Notes under the pieces: model-generated
The model's database searches: none
The model's input: only the letters and a program-made list of their open reading frames with translations
What the model was told of the DNA's origin: nothing
Translations under genes and position numbers: made by a program
Assembly (NCBI GenBank): GCA_009823505.1
Contig: VZQC01013830.1
Location: 476,926-540,925, forward strand
DNA length: 64,000 nucleotides
Origin: Rhizomys pruinosus
Lineage: Eukaryota > Chordata > Mammalia > Rodentia > Spalacidae
Direction of reading: 5' to 3'
Part shown: in pieces, positions 21,632-33,464 of the stretch
How the letters are laid out: each line of letters begins with the position of its first letter
Numbering within the stretch: the stretch's first letter is position 1

Positions 21632-22017
21632 AGAAATTCAACATTCTTGAGCTGACCAATTACATAAACAACCAGAGGATCTGTACATTGTATTTTTTAA
21701 TCTTAAAATTAGAATGATAGAATATAAAGTTTTTTTTAACTATAGTGTCATGGGGGGGCACAAGGTCCCAATGGTAGATTCTAAGTCTCATATATGAAAG
21801 TATTTAAAATTGGACTCAAACAGAAACTCAAGGGCATTTTTATTGAAGTTTGAGAGAGAGAGTAGGGCAAGCAACTGGAGATTTGGCCCCTGCTCTAAGG
21901 AGAAAGATGATGAGATAAAGAGAAGACTCCAGTGGTGACTGAGCAGATGAGCACTCAGGGGCTCTGGCTCAGCACAGCACAGCACAGCAGTCTTCCACAT
22001 CGGTGGGCTTTTTAAAA

Positions 22018-22252
22018 ATTTTAATTATTTTATTTATGTGTATGAATGTACTGTCTGCATGTAAGTCTGTGCACCCGTGTCGTGCAATGCCGTGGAGGTC
22101 AGAAGAGGGTGTCGGATTCCCCTGGAACTGGAGTTCTCCTGGAATTGGAGTTTCAGACGGTTCTCGGCTGTCATGTGGGTGCTGGGGATCAAACCCGGGT
22201 CCTCTGCAAGAGCAGTCGGTGCTCCTAACCGCTAGGCCATCTCTCCAGCCCC
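22018..22252 (-). mobile_element. B2/B3-type SINE, duplication subfamily
   Basis: It is nearly identical to the copy at 21388, including 'ggaactggagttctcctgga', and ends 'aggccatctctccagcccc'. Confidence 0.94.
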
Positions 22253-22261
22253 ATCAGTGGG

Positions 22262-22571
22262 TTTTTTTACCCCATGTGTATGTATGTGTGGTATTCATGC
22301 ACATATATATGTGTAGTCATGTGTATGTATGTGTGGAGACTAGAGGCTGACATCGTGTGTCTTCCTCAGTTGCTATCTGCCAGAGTCTCTCACTTGAACC
22401 CAGATACTGCAGTTTGGTTAGTCTAGCTATCTGCTTCACATGCACTAGACTAGGTTGAGGGGCGGGTGCCGCCACAGCTGTCTAGCATTTACATATGATC
22501 TGGAAATCCAAGCTCTGGTCTTTTGCTTGCATGACAAACATTTTATCTGCTGAGCCATCTTCCCAGCTCCC
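22262..22571 (-). mobile_element. B4-type composite SINE, diverged
   Basis: A TG-rich start is followed by 'gtgtggagactagaggctga'. The end 'tgctgagccatcttcccagc' is a B-type tRNA-like head. Confidence 0.6.
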
Positions 22572-22719
22572 TTGAGTGGGCTTTTGTTATTACTACTTCA
22601 CTGAAAGGCTTACGTGCAGCATGTGTGTGTGTGTGTTATGCTCTCAAAATAATAAACTGAAACTCTCCATCTAGAGCAACAGTAAGACACTTTAAACAGC
22701 AGTAGCCAAGGGAGTTTTT

Positions 22720-22973
22720 TATTTTTATTTTTATTTTTTATTTTATTTATTTCTGTATGTGTATGAATGTACTGTCTGCATGCAAATTTGTGCACCTGTG
22801 TCTGTGCAATGCCACGGAGGTCAGAAGAGGACGTCGGATTCCCCTGGAACTGGAGTTCTCCTGGAATTGGAGTTTCAGACAGTTTTCGGCCGCCATGTGG
22901 GTGCTGGGGATCGAACCCGGGTCCTCTGTAAGAGCGGTCAGCGCTCTTAACCGCTAGGCCATCTCTCCAGCCC
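22720..22973 (-). mobile_element. B2/B3-type SINE, young, perfect TSD
   Basis: The duplication ccaagggagttttt occurs at 22706-22719 and 22974-22987. The internal duplication of the young subfamily is present. Confidence 0.96.
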
Positions 22974-23599
22974 CCAAGGGAGTTTTTATGTCCACTCAAA
23001 GACATCATCAAGGGAAGTGGCTGCAATTTGGGCATCTAGGCATGGTGGTGCTGTGCTGGACTCCCTGATGACCACAGGAAACAGCTGTGAAACAGGCAGA
23101 GAACTCTGGCCTCAGCATGATTAGGCCTGTCCAGTGATCACTTCTCTGTAGAGCAGTGGGATCCTCCAGGAAGGACAGACCCATGTCTCTTCCCAGCACA
23201 AGCTGAACCTCAAGCATGTACCAGGCCTGGCTTAGAGCTCAATGAAGGTTGGCAAAGCCTCCTGAGGGTGACTGTATCTTTTCTTGTCAAAGAAGGACAA
23301 GGGAAGTCCTGGTTCTACAGATGTGTAGGGATATTGTTAAACGCTTGCCTATCATCTGTAAAATGAAATGTGATCAAATGGATGTGTCTGACATGTCTCT
23401 TCGAGTTTTAGAAGTTCTCATAGAAATTGATACACATAAGCCTTTGTCACACTGATTATGGAGTGTTCTAACTTTCATGCTCTTTTAGACAAGAATTTTT
23501 ATTGTTACTTTTGGGGGAGGGTATCATTTATTTTGTGCATCTTGCAATATTATTATGTAAGGTACAATATTCGGTCTTTTATAATTGAGTTTTTTTACT

Positions 23600-23781
23600 T
23601 AAATTTATTTTATGTATATGTGTGTTTTGTTTATATGTATGTAGGTGCAGAAGAGGGTGTCAGATTCCATGGAACTGGAGTTATGGATGGTTGCTAATTA
23701 TCATGTGAATGCTGGGAACTGAACCTGGGTCCTGTTCAGAAACAGTCAGTGTTCTTAACCTGAGCCTTCTCTCTAGCCCCT
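23600..23781 (-). mobile_element. B2/B3-type SINE, older
   Basis: It lacks the internal duplication. It shows 'ccatggaactggagttatgg' and a mutated head end, 'gagccttctctctagcccc'. Confidence 0.85.
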
Positions 23782-23789
23782 ATAAGTGA

Positions 23790-24575
23790 TATGTTTAATT
23801 TTATAAGAGAAAAGGATTACAACTTCCCTCTTTACTAAATCCACAGCTCCTCAAGAATTGTGTAATACAGCAAATTATAATAGGAAAAACACAACATTGT
23901 TATTTGTTGGGCCTTTACATTTCTCCATATTATTTTATCCAAAATGAATTGTGAATTTGACAGATGTGCTGGCAACACACTAAGGAAGGTGTCGTGGGCT
24001 GCTGTGGGCTGCCGTGGTTTGCCAGCCAGCATCCAGACAACCTCCTTCTAGAAAACATCTTGATTATTCTCTAGAAACCACCTTCCCATAATCTTAGGTC
24101 TCAGTGGAATGAATGTGACCCGGTTTCCAGGGCTGAGCCTATGATAGGTAGCATTTGCCATCCTCTTATCCACAGTGACAAACAGTTCCCTAGAAGACAT
24201 TTGTTAAGGCCTCAAGGAAGGAGAGACTTCTGCTGTCTTCCTCCCCCTACTGTCAGAGGCCTTCTTTGATACTGTGATGTGAAGTTTGTCCTTTGACAGT
24301 TGCCATTGACTAAATCAGAGCTTCTTAAACTCTGAGTCTGTGAGGTAGAAGAGGGAGTATCGAGGGTTTCCACAGAGCACTGAAGGTGAATACAGCTTCG
24401 AGAGTCACAATTAGAATCAACATTTTAAACATTGATCTGTCAGGTACACTTACTGGAGTTCTCAGAGAAATCTTGCTTGCACAAGTGCAATCTTCTATCC
24501 CCCAAATACAAACTTCCCCTGAATTTGTAAGTGTCTGTAAAAGAAAGAAAAGTAAGACTGAATGGACAGTAAGAC
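23790..24575. other. Intron, no gene or repeat recognised
   Basis: The sequence looks unique on both strands, apart from possible decayed repeats, with no exon that fits the gene's phase. Confidence 0.45.
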
Positions 24576-24594
24576 TCTCCCCTGGGAGCATTCT

Positions 24595-24841
24595 TTTTTT
24601 TTTTAATTTTTATTTATTTCTGTATGTGTATGAATGTACTGTCTGCATGCAGGTGTGTGCACCCGTGTCGTGCAATGCCGCGGAGGTAGGAAGAGGGTCT
24701 CGGATTCCCCTGGAACTGGAGTTCTCCTGGAATTGGAGTTTCAGATGGTTCTCGGCCGCCATGTGGGTGCTGGGGATCGAACCCGGGTCCTCTGTAAGAG
24801 CGATCGGCGCTCTTAACCGCTAGGCCATCTCTCCAGCCCCT
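24595..24841 (-). mobile_element. B2/B3-type SINE, young, perfect TSD
   Basis: The duplication ccctgggagcattct occurs at 24580-24594 and 24842-24856. The body is of the internal-duplication subfamily. Confidence 0.96.
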
Positions 24842-25030
24842 CCCTGGGAGCATTCTAAATGCCCGTTTAGCATGTCAGCCTGTGGGGCCAATAAAAAGCT
24901 TTTCTGTGCTTGTATAGATTATAATTATTTTATAAATTCAACATCAATACCTATTTTCTGAACAAAACGTTTGGCATTATCTTTTTCTTTATCATTTTGT
25001 CTATTTATTTATTTATTTACCCATTTGTTT

Positions 25031-25135
25031 TTTGAAACAGGGTCTCATATAATCCAGGCTTCGCTTGACCTCTTGATCCACCTGCTTCCCTTCCAAAATG
25101 CTGGAATTATAGGCATGCACCACCATACTTAGGCT
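25031..25135 (-). mobile_element. Old B1-related SINE
   Basis: 'ttgaaacagggtctcatata' and 'ggcatgcaccaccatactta' are B1-like but strongly mutated. Confidence 0.65.
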
Positions 25136-25165
25136 CCTTTTGTATTTTAAAAATTATCTTTAGGG

Positions 25166-25395
25166 GGCTGGAGAGATGGCCTAGCAGTTAAGAGCGCCAA
25201 CTGCTCTTGCAGAAGACCTGGATTCGATCCCTAGCACCTACATGGCGGCTAAGAACCGTCCTTAACTCCAGTTCCAGAGGAATCCAACGCCCTCTTCTGA
25301 CCTCTGCAGCATTGCACAACATGGGTGCACAAACCTACATGCAGACAGTACATTCATACACGTAAAAAATAAATAAAATTAAAAAAAGAAAAAAA
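25166..25395 (+). mobile_element. B2/B3-type SINE
   Basis: The head is 'ggggctggagagatggccta'. The flanks 'aaaattatctttaggg' on both sides mark a target-site duplication. Confidence 0.92.
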
Positions 25396-25405
25396 TTATC
25401 TTTAG

Positions 25406-25632
25406 GGGGGCTGGAGAGATACCTCATCCATTAAGAGCACAGACTGCTTTTACAGAGGACCTGGGTTCAATTCCCAGCACCCACATGGTGGCTAACTACT
25501 GTCCATAACTCCAGTTCCAGGGGGATGCTATCTTCTGACCTCTGCAGGCACTGTATTACATGGGTGCATTTACATGCAGACAATACATTCATACATGTAA
25601 AATAAAAATAATAAATCAAATAAATAAAAAAT
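25406..25632 (+). mobile_element. B2/B3-type SINE
   Basis: This second, older copy stands head to tail with the previous one and again ends at 'aaaattatcttta', so the same short sequence was reused. Confidence 0.9.
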
Positions 25633-25639
25633 TATCTTT

Positions 25640-25830
25640 AAAGCTAGTAATATGGCTCAGTGGATAAAGGTACTTGCTGTTAAGCCTGATGACCTGAGTT
25701 TGATCTTTGGGACCCACATGTTAGAAAGAGAGAACCAACCCCCCAAAATTGTCCTCTGATGTCTGTGCCATGATATGAGCATGCATGAACACATAAATAA
25801 GCAAATGTAATAAAAACTTTAAAATTATCT
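25640..25830 (+). mobile_element. B3-related SINE, diverged
   Basis: It carries the variant body 'gcctgatgacctgagtttga', like the copy at 624-826, and is third in a head-to-tail row of SINEs. Confidence 0.75.
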
Positions 25831-27004
25831 TTAATAGGTAACACATAATAAATAGGATTAGAAACATGAAATAAGGATTTTTCCCCCTACAAACATACTT
25901 CAAACAAAAGTTCCTTGAAAACTCAATTGTCTAATGACTAAGCCTAGAAATAAGAAAATATACATTATTCTTTTTATATTAATAGATTTTACTTTTAGGA
26001 TTTGGGAAAATTTGAGCAGCAAGTACAGATAATTCCCTTGTCCCCCCCCACACAGCTGTCATTAACGTCTTGCTTTGCAGTGGAACCTTTGTTATGGTTG
26101 ATGAACCAGTGTTGATATGGTCCTTGACTAAAGGCTCCTTTGTTCTTTGTCCATTCTGTGGGTTTGGACAAATTTGTTATGACATGCATCCACCATCACA
26201 GTATCACACAGAAGACAGTTTCATAGCCTTAACAATCCCCTGTGCTCGATGACCCATTCCTCCGTCCCTCCTGACTGCCACTCATTTCACTGTCGCCAAA
26301 GTTTTGCCTTTTCTAGACTAGGAATAGTTGAACTCATACACATGGGCTTTCTTCACTTAGCACTATGCATTTAAGATTCCTCCAAATCTTTTGATGGTCT
26401 GATAGCTTATTTTTCATTACCAACTGACAGCACATTGTATGACAGTTCCATAGTCTAGCCATTCACCTACCTATAAAAGGGCATCAAAGTTATGGATAAA
26501 GCCACTATGATCATTTGCTTGCAGTTCTGTTTTTGGAAGGGATGATGTTTGCAACTCCTTTGGATAAATACCTAGGCATGTAACCATTAGAGCATATGGT
26601 GTGTGTTAATTTTGTAAGAAAGTTCCAAACCACCTTCCCCACTGGCACCACTCACGAGCACTGCGTGAGCATTTCTGTTCTCCACAGCAGCTGGCTCTCA
26701 CTGCCAGCATTTGGGATTCCAGACGTTCTGATGGATGGTGATGGCATCTCACTGCCTTAGAATGAAATTTCCTAAGGACAAATCAATCTTTCCAACCTCT
26801 TTTCATATGCCTATTTTCTATCTGTGTGTCTTTAGCTAAGGCATCTATTCATACTTTCTGTTTTGGATTGAGGTTGTTTTTTTTTTTCTTACTGTTGCAT
26901 TTCAGTTGTTCTTTGTGTATTCTGGATACTAGTCCTTCATTGCTATTCTTGTTGTAGAGATTATTTTTCTTTCAGTCTGGGCTTTGTCTTTTCATTCTCT
27001 TTAA

Positions 27005-27150
27005 AATGTTTTTTTTTCATTTATTTATTTTTATTTTTTGATGTGCATGAGTGCTTTGCCTGCATGTATATAAGTGTACCCATGTTGTCTAATACCATGG
27101 AGGTCAGAAGAGGACATTGAATCTCCTGGAACTGGAGTTACACATAAAAT
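27005..27150 (-). mobile_element. B2/B3-type SINE, truncated
   Basis: Only the 3' part up to 'ctcctggaactggagttaca' is present; the tRNA-like head is missing. Confidence 0.8.
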
Positions 27151-27187
27151 AAAAACAAATAAAAAATATTTCTTGAAAGATACCATC

Positions 27188-27347
27188 AGGCTGGGTGTGG
27201 TGGTGCATGCCTTTAATCCCAGCACTTGGGAGGCAGAGGTAGGTGGATCTCTGTGAGTTTAAGGCCACCTTGGTCTACATAGTGACTTCCAGGCTAGCTG
27301 GGGCTACAGGGAGACTCTGTCTCAAAAAGACTGAAAAAAAAAAAAAA
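27188..27347 (+). mobile_element. B1 SINE
   Basis: 'ggctgggtgtggtggtgcat' to 'gggagactctgtctcaaaaa', flanked by ataccatca on both sides. Confidence 0.93.
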
Positions 27348-27469
27348 ATACCATCAAGCCCAAGGTTTCTTAGACTTTTTTCATCATCTTTAATAATTTT
27401 ATAGTTTTGCTTTTAGATTTTGATTTTTTGACGGGTATAGGACTTGTATCTAGATTAAAATTAAACATT

Positions 27470-27680
27470 TATTTTTAATTTTTTATGTGTATGAATTTTT
27501 CCTGCATGTATGGAAGTATACCCAAGCTTTTAAATGCCTATTAAGGCCAGAAAAGGGGGCCAGATCCCACAGAACTGAAGTTATGGATGGTTGTTAGCCG
27601 CCACGTAGGTGCTGGGAACCAAACCCAGGTTCTCTGCAAGAGCAGCCAGTACTCTTAACTGCTGAGCCATCTCTCCAGCA
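27470..27680 (-). mobile_element. B2/B3-type SINE, older
   Basis: 'acgtaggtgctgggaaccaa' and 'tgagccatctctccagcac' define it. Confidence 0.87.
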
Positions 27681-27699
27681 CTCAGACTAAATTTTTTAT

Positions 27700-27886
27700 T
27701 ATATTTGTGTGTGTGTGTGTGTGCGTGTGTGTGTGTGTGTACATTAGTGGGTGCATACATGTGGAGGTCAGAGAACAACTGTGAGAGTCCATTCTTTCCA
27801 CCATGTAGGTCCTGGGGTTTGAACTCAGGTACATTTGGGGGTGGGGGAGCAGTGCCTTTACCCACTGAGCCATCTTGCCAGCCCTA
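27700..27886 (-). mobile_element. B3/B4-type SINE with (gt)n end
   Basis: A GT microsatellite (27707-27740) forms the tail, followed by 'gtggaggtcagagaacaact' and the head end 'gagccatcttgccagccc'. Confidence 0.78.
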
Positions 27887-27989
27887 AATTCTTTTTACAT
27901 ATTGATGTCTAGTTATTTCAACACCATTTGTTGGAAAGCTTGTAATATTTTCACTGAGGTGTCTTGGCTACTTTGTCAAAGATCAGTTG

Positions 27990-28112
27990 CTGTGTTGGGC
28001 ATGGTATCATTTACCTATAACCCCACCAGCTTGGGAGTGGAGATATGAAGTGATATTGCACATTCAAGGCTAGCTTGGGCAACTCAGCAAGACTTTGTCT
28101 TGAAGTTAAAAA
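27990..28112 (+). mobile_element. Old B1-related SINE
   Basis: 'tgttgggcatggtatcattt' to 'caagactttgtcttgaagtt' is B1-like with many changes. Confidence 0.6.
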
Positions 28113-28562
28113 ACTAAAGATCAGTTGACTCTATTTTTGTTCTGTTCCATTTATCTACTTGCTTATTCTTTCATCAATGCCAGGGTGTATCACTTTATCT
28201 AAGTCTTGAAGTCAGACAACATCAGTCTATATTGCATTTCTTTTCCAGTATCATATTGATGTTTTCTTCAATAGGATATTGAATTTTTTGCAATGCTATA
28301 TAGATTTTAGAACCAGCTAATCAATTTTCACAAATTAACTTACTGGTATTTTGATTGGAATTAACACTGTCTTCAGATCAAGTCGGGAAGTGCTGACATC
28401 TTAACAATATGGAATCTTCCTACCTGTGGCAGGGTAATATTTCCCCACTTATGATATTTTTGCAGTTCTCTCATCAGGATTTTAAGTTTTTCTCATTTAG
28501 ATCACATCTATTTTGTTAGATTAATACTTCACTCATTTTGTTGGTGCTAATTTAAGTGGTAT

Positions 28563-28681
28563 GGTAGACCAGCTGTCCTGGAACTCACTCTGTAGACCAG
28601 GTTGGCCTTGAACTCACAAAGATCCACCTGCCTCTGTCTCCCAAGTGCTAGGATTAAAGGTGTGCGCCACGATGCCCAGCT
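28563..28681 (-). mobile_element. B1 SINE, truncated
   Basis: It starts inside the body at 'agaccagctgtcctggaact' and ends 'gcgccacgatgcccagc'. Confidence 0.9.
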
Positions 28682-28704
28682 GGTGTTTTCATTTTTCAAA
28701 AACA

Positions 28705-28937
28705 TTTTTAATTAAAGTTTTTATTTATCTAGTTTCATTTTATGTGCATAGGTTTTCCTACATGTGTGGAAGTGTACTGTGTCCTACAGTGCCCACAGAG
28801 GACAGAAGAGGGTATTGGATCCCCTGGAACTGGAGTTATAGATGGTTGTTAGATACCATGTGGGGGCTGGGATTTGAACCCAGGTCTTCTGCAAAAATAG
28901 CCAGTGCTCTTAACCACTGAGCCATTTCTCTAGCCCC
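28705..28937 (-). mobile_element. B2/B3-type SINE
   Basis: 'gatcccctggaactggagtt' and 'gagccatttctctagcccc' mark body and head. Confidence 0.9.
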
Positions 28938-29649
28938 AAATGGTATGGTGTTTTTGGTTTTAAATTCCAATTGTTCAGTACTTATATGGAGGAAAACAAT
29001 GGATCTTTTTTCATGTTGGACTTTTATTCTGCAGCCTTGCTATGATTACTGAATTCCAGAAGTATTTTTTGATTCTTTATGATTTTTCTATATTGGCAAA
29101 CATGTCATCTGAGAACACAGTTTTATTCCCTCCTTCTCAGGCTGTATATTTTTTACTCATTTTTGTCTTATTGTATGAATTTGGACTTCCAGTATGATAT
29201 TAAATAGGAATTTGCACCATTAAGCATAGCATCAGTTTTCAGTATGTTTTGTAGATATTCTCTCTCAAGATGAACATCTCTAGTCTTCATTTTCTGAGTA
29301 TTTTTATAATAGCTAACAGATGTTGTTGAATGCTTGTCTTCGTCTAGCCGAGATGATAATAATTTTTCTTCTCTACACTGGTGAAGTTTAGCCTCGGTAT
29401 GATGGATTACACTCATTGTAGGTTTGTTTTTTTATGTGAAATTAGCATTGCATGTCTGAAATAAATCATCCTTGGTCATGGTATATAATTGTTTTTGTAT
29501 ACTGCTAGTATTTTATTGAGGATTTTGCCTGTGTGTTCATGAGAGATACTGGCCTGTAGTTCACCCAAAATGTTTTTGTCTAGGTAAGAAGTATTCTTTC
29601 TGCTTCTCATTTTTGAAAGGCACTGTGGAGAACTGGTATTATTTCTTCC

Positions 29650-29878
29650 TTAAATATTTAGTAGATAACAACAACAACAGAAAGGATTGCATCAAAGAAC
29701 TGACTGAAACAGTGAACTTCTGCTCGAAACAGTCAACTTCCACATGGAGAATATTGAGAAAGACTGAGAAAGAGATGATACGCATGTTTGGCAGAATGCA
29801 TGAGCTCTGGTGGGGGATAGGGTGGGGGACACAGGTCTAGATTTGATAAAAAAAAAATATATAAAAATAAATAAATAG
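29650..29878 (+). mobile_element. L1 3'UTR, 5'-truncated
   Basis: 'aacaacaacaacagaaagga' to 'ctagatttgataaaaaaaa' matches the 3'UTR of the near full-length L1 at 48569-48799, including 'catggagaatattgagaaag'. It has inserted into the decayed L1. Confidence 0.88.
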
Positions 29879-30145
29879 GGCTGGAGAGATGGCCTAGCGG
29901 TTAAGAGCGCCAACCGCTCTTACAGAGGACTCGGGTTTGATTCCCAGCACCCACATGGCAGCTGAGAACCGTCTGAAACTCGAATTCCAGGAGAACTTCA
30001 GTTCCAGGGGAATCCGAGACCCTCTTCTGACCTCCGCGGCATTGCACGACACGGGTGCACAGACCTGCATGCAGACAGTACATTGATACACATACAGAAA
30101 TAAATAAAATTTAAAAAAATAAAATAAAATAAAATAAAATAAATA
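29878..30145 (+). mobile_element. B2/B3-type SINE, duplication subfamily
   Basis: 'gggctggagagatggcctag' directly follows the L1 tail. The body has the duplicated 'attccaggagaacttcagtt', and a long aaaat tail extends to about 30145. Confidence 0.94.
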
Positions 30146-30369
30146 TTTAGTAGAATTTAATGGAGAACCATCTGGGGCTGGTACTTTCACTTTTGGAATG
30201 TTGCTAATTATTGATTCAATTTGCTCTGACATAAGCAACATCAGAATATCTTTCTCTGAATGTGGATTTTGGCAGACTGTGACTTTCAAAGAGTTGGTCC
30301 CTTTAAACTAGGTCCTTCAATCTGTGGGCATAGGACCATTCATAATATTCTTCTACTGTCTAATACTCA

Positions 30370-30500
30370 TGGGGAGCCATGTAAGGTAGGTGGTGCTTAC
30401 CTGCAGTCCCAGCACTGGGGGTGGGGTTGGGGGGCAGCTAAAGCAGAAAGATCACAAGTTCAAGACTAAGTAGCGAGATCCTGACTCAAACAAAAACAAA
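30370..30500 (+). mobile_element. Old B1-related SINE
   Basis: 'agtcccagcactgggggtgg' and 'gagatcctgactcaaacaaa' are B1-like; the body is eroded. Confidence 0.6.
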
Positions 30501-30509
30501 CAACAGCAA

Positions 30510-30615
30510 CACCACACACAGACACAGACAGACAGACAGACGCACACACGCACGCACGCACACACGCACACACACACACACACTCACACACACACACACT
30601 CACACATGCACACAG
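30510..30615. repeat. (CA)n / (CAGA)n microsatellite
   Basis: About 100 bp of ca, caga and cacg units follows the old B1 tail. Confidence 0.93.
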
Positions 30616-30974
30616 GTCATAGTTGTGAAGAACCTTTCATTTCTGGCTTGAATACCTTTCCTGGACTGAGGGTTGCACCCAGAGGTTCACGCTGGCTGGC
30701 TGAGTGCTCTGCTCCTCAGCTGCATCTTTTTCCTGTTTTTTTTGCTTTGTGATAGGGTTGCCCCGCTGGAGAGGGACTTTGGGTCCTCTTGTGCTGCTGT
30801 GCCCAGAGGATTTTAGTAATTGTGTCTTTTGTTCCTTCTAGAGCTTTATCAATTTTATTGATTTTTTTTTTTTACATTAGACTTTGGATTCGTTTTTCTG
30901 GCTTGATATCCTACTCATAGATTCATTGATTTCTGCTCTAATTTGCATAATATCTTTTTGTTTCCTTTTTATTT

Positions 30975-31200
30975 TGTTGGGTCTCCCTGTAGCCCCAGCT
31001 GGCCTAGAACTCACTATGGAGAGCCAGGTTGTCCTCCCACTCACAAGGAGACCCACCTGCCTTTGCCTCTCCAGCCTGGGTGGTTTTTTGTTTTGTTTTG
31101 TTTTTGTTTTTTGAGGATGTCAGATTGGCCTTCAATTTATGATCCTCTGCCTCGGCCTCCTGGGTGCTGAGATTACAGGTTCGTGGCACAATACCCACAA
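30975..31200 (-). mobile_element. B1 SINE pieces
   Basis: One copy runs 'gtctccctgtagccccagct' to about 31085. A second, older piece follows from 31110 with 'tgcctcggcctcctgggtgc'. Confidence 0.7.
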
Positions 31201-31495
31201 ACTTGTCTTCTGCTTATCTGGGGTTTGATTGCTCTTCTTCTAATTTCCCAAGGTGGCAGCTTAGGTTGAGAGTTGAGCTCATTTTTCTTTTCTAATAAAG
31301 GCTTCCAGTGTGAGAAATTTCCCTCTGAGTATTGCCTTCATCGTGCACTGTGCACTTGTTGATGTATTTCATTTTGAATATGTTGAAGAAAATTTAATTT
31401 TTCCTAAGCATGCCACGTTGAACTACGTATGGTGTTTAATCTCCAAGTATTTGGGGGAATTTCCAACTATGCTTTCATTATTGACTTTATGTAGG

Positions 31496-31499
<4 letters not shown>

Positions 31500-31540
<41 letters not shown>
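31500..31540. repeat. (GT)n microsatellite
   Basis: About 20 GT units, followed by a SINE-like 'tgctgggagttgaatccagg' to 31612. Confidence 0.95.
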
Positions 31541-31541
<1 letters not shown>

Positions 31542-32017
31542 GCTGGGAGTTGAATCCAGGACCTTATAGATTCTGGTCTAGTACTTTATCATTTCGTGAC
31601 ATCTCTGGCCCCCTGACTTATAAATTAATTCCATGTGCCTGATATCACACTGTATATGATTCCTCTTCCAAATCTGCTAAGGTGTTTTCTGGCCAAGAAT
31701 GTGATCTACCTTGAATGTCCCAAGAGATCAAGAATATGTATCTGCTGTTGTTGGATGAGGTAACCTGAGATGTGCACTGTATCTAGCTGGCAAATGGTGT
31801 GGTTCAGGCTGACTATAGCCATACTGATTTTGACCTTTGACCTACTAGATTCAACGCTTTGAAGACTTTAATGTTTCTTATTAAAGCATATCTACTAGCA
31901 AGAAATTCCCTCAATTTTCATTTCTCTGAAAAGATATTTCGGTTTTATCTTAAAAGGATAATTCACTGAATATAGAATGCAAGCTAGTGCAATTTTTTTT
32001 GTTTCCCCTACAAAACT

Positions 32018-32019
<2 letters not shown>

Positions 32020-32052
<33 letters not shown>

Positions 32053-32203
32053 TTTTTGGTCTTTTTGAGACAGGGTCTCCCTGTAGCCCCAGCTGTCCTA
32101 GAACTCACTCTGTAGACCAGGCTGGCCTTGAACTCACAAAGATCCACCTGGCTCTGCCTCCCAAGTGCTAGGATTAAAGGTGTGCACCACCATGCTGGGC
32201 ATC
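32020..32203 (-). mobile_element. B1 SINE with (ttta)n
   Basis: A TTTA microsatellite (32020-32055) is the tail. The body runs 'gacagggtctccctgtagcc' to 'gtgcaccaccatgctgggc'. The flanks 'cccctacaaaacttta' recur at 32203, giving a target-site duplication. Confidence 0.94.
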
Positions 32204-32219
32204 CCCTACAAAACTTTAA

Positions 32220-32412
32220 CTACCACTTCACTTTGCATGTATGTGACATGCATGCATCTAGACTGGTTGACCAGCAAGTCCCCTCTCCACCTCCCAGCAC
32301 TGGGACTAAAGCACATGCTGCCATGCCTGGCATTTTTACATGGGTTCTGGGGATTAAACCCAAGTCCTCACGCTTGCAAGGAAAGCACTTTACCAGCTGA
32401 GGTACAGCCCCA
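32220..32412 (-). mobile_element. B4-type composite SINE
   Basis: A B1-like 'acctcccagcactgggacta' lies next to an ID-like antisense head, 'ccagctgaggtacagcccc'. Confidence 0.65.
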
Positions 32413-32589
32413 AGTCCATCATTTCACAATTAAAAATTTTTAGTGTAAAATTAAAAATAATGAGTTTCATTATGACATTTCCATGTGCATATATATATGC
32501 ATATATCAATATATCACTGTACTTTGCTCATATCCACTCTCCATTAACTGTCCTTACTGGTCCCCTTCCTCTCGTCTCTTTTCTGATTT

Positions 32590-32770
32590 CAAATTATCTA
32601 TCCATCTATCTATCTATCTATCTAGCTATCTCATCTATCATTTGTCTATCCAATATCAATCTATGTATTATCCATGTATCATATGTCTATCCATCTCTCT
32701 ATCCATCTATCCATTCTATGTATCTATCTGTCATCTATCTTCTTTCATGTATCATCTATCTACTAATCAG
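32590..32770. repeat. (ATCT)n microsatellite, interrupted
   Basis: Tetranucleotide atct/atcc runs dominate about 180 bp within the L1 tail region. Confidence 0.9.
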
Positions 32771-32934
32771 CTATCTTTAAATTAGATTCCATATATGCAA
32801 GAACATACAACTTTTTGGGTGGCTTAGTTTTCTGGCTCTGATAATGTCCAGTTGCACCCATTTTCTGCAAATGACATAATTTCACTCTTGTTTACTCCAC
32901 TGTGGATTTGAGCTATATATTTTTAATTAACTTA

Positions 32935-33150
32935 TTTATTTATTATTTTTTATGTGTATGAGTGTACTGTCTGCATGCAGGTGTGCACCCGTGTCATGCA
33001 ATGCTGTGGAGGTCAGAAGAGGGCATTGGTTTCCCCTGGAAATGGAGTTAAAGATGGCTCTTAGCTGCCATGTGGGTGCTGGGAATTGAACCCGGGTCCT
33101 CTGCAAGAGCAGTCAGCGCTCTTAACCACTGAGCCGTCTCTCCAGCCCCT
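32935..33150 (-). mobile_element. B2/B3-type SINE
   Basis: 'atgtgggtgctgggaattga' to 'gagccgtctctccagcccc'. The flanks 'gagctatatttttaa' and 'gaactatatttttaa' are its target-site duplication inside the L1. Confidence 0.93.
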
Positions 33151-33464
33151 TGAACTATATTTTTAATGGCTTTATCTGTTGATGAGCATCGAGGCTTGTC
33201 CCTTATCTTGGCTACTGTGAATAATCAATAAACACAGATGAGCAACTATGTCTGTGGTATGCTGACTTAGCTTCCTTTGAGTAAGTACCTAGGGGTGGTG
33301 TAACTGGGTCATATGGTAGGTCTGTTTTCTGGTTATTGAGTAACCTCTATGCTTACCCCAGTAGTGGCTGTGATAGTTTGCTTTCCCACCAACAGTGTGT
33401 AAGGGCTCCTCCTCTCCACCATGTCCTTGCTAGCATTTGATATCATATCATTAGTTATTTTCTT

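Larger units (their letters stand above)
26040..32000 (-). mobile_element. Decayed L1 ORF2 region(s), nested insertions
   Basis: Between younger SINEs the plus strand reads as the antisense of mammalian L1 ORF2. Phrases such as 'ggcttgtcttttcattctct'-like text near 26980, 'gccttgctatgattactgaa' near 29036 and 'gtgatctaccttgaatgtcc' near 31701 lie in the order expected for one long minus-strand element. No open frame survives. It could be more than one L1 copy. Confidence 0.62.
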
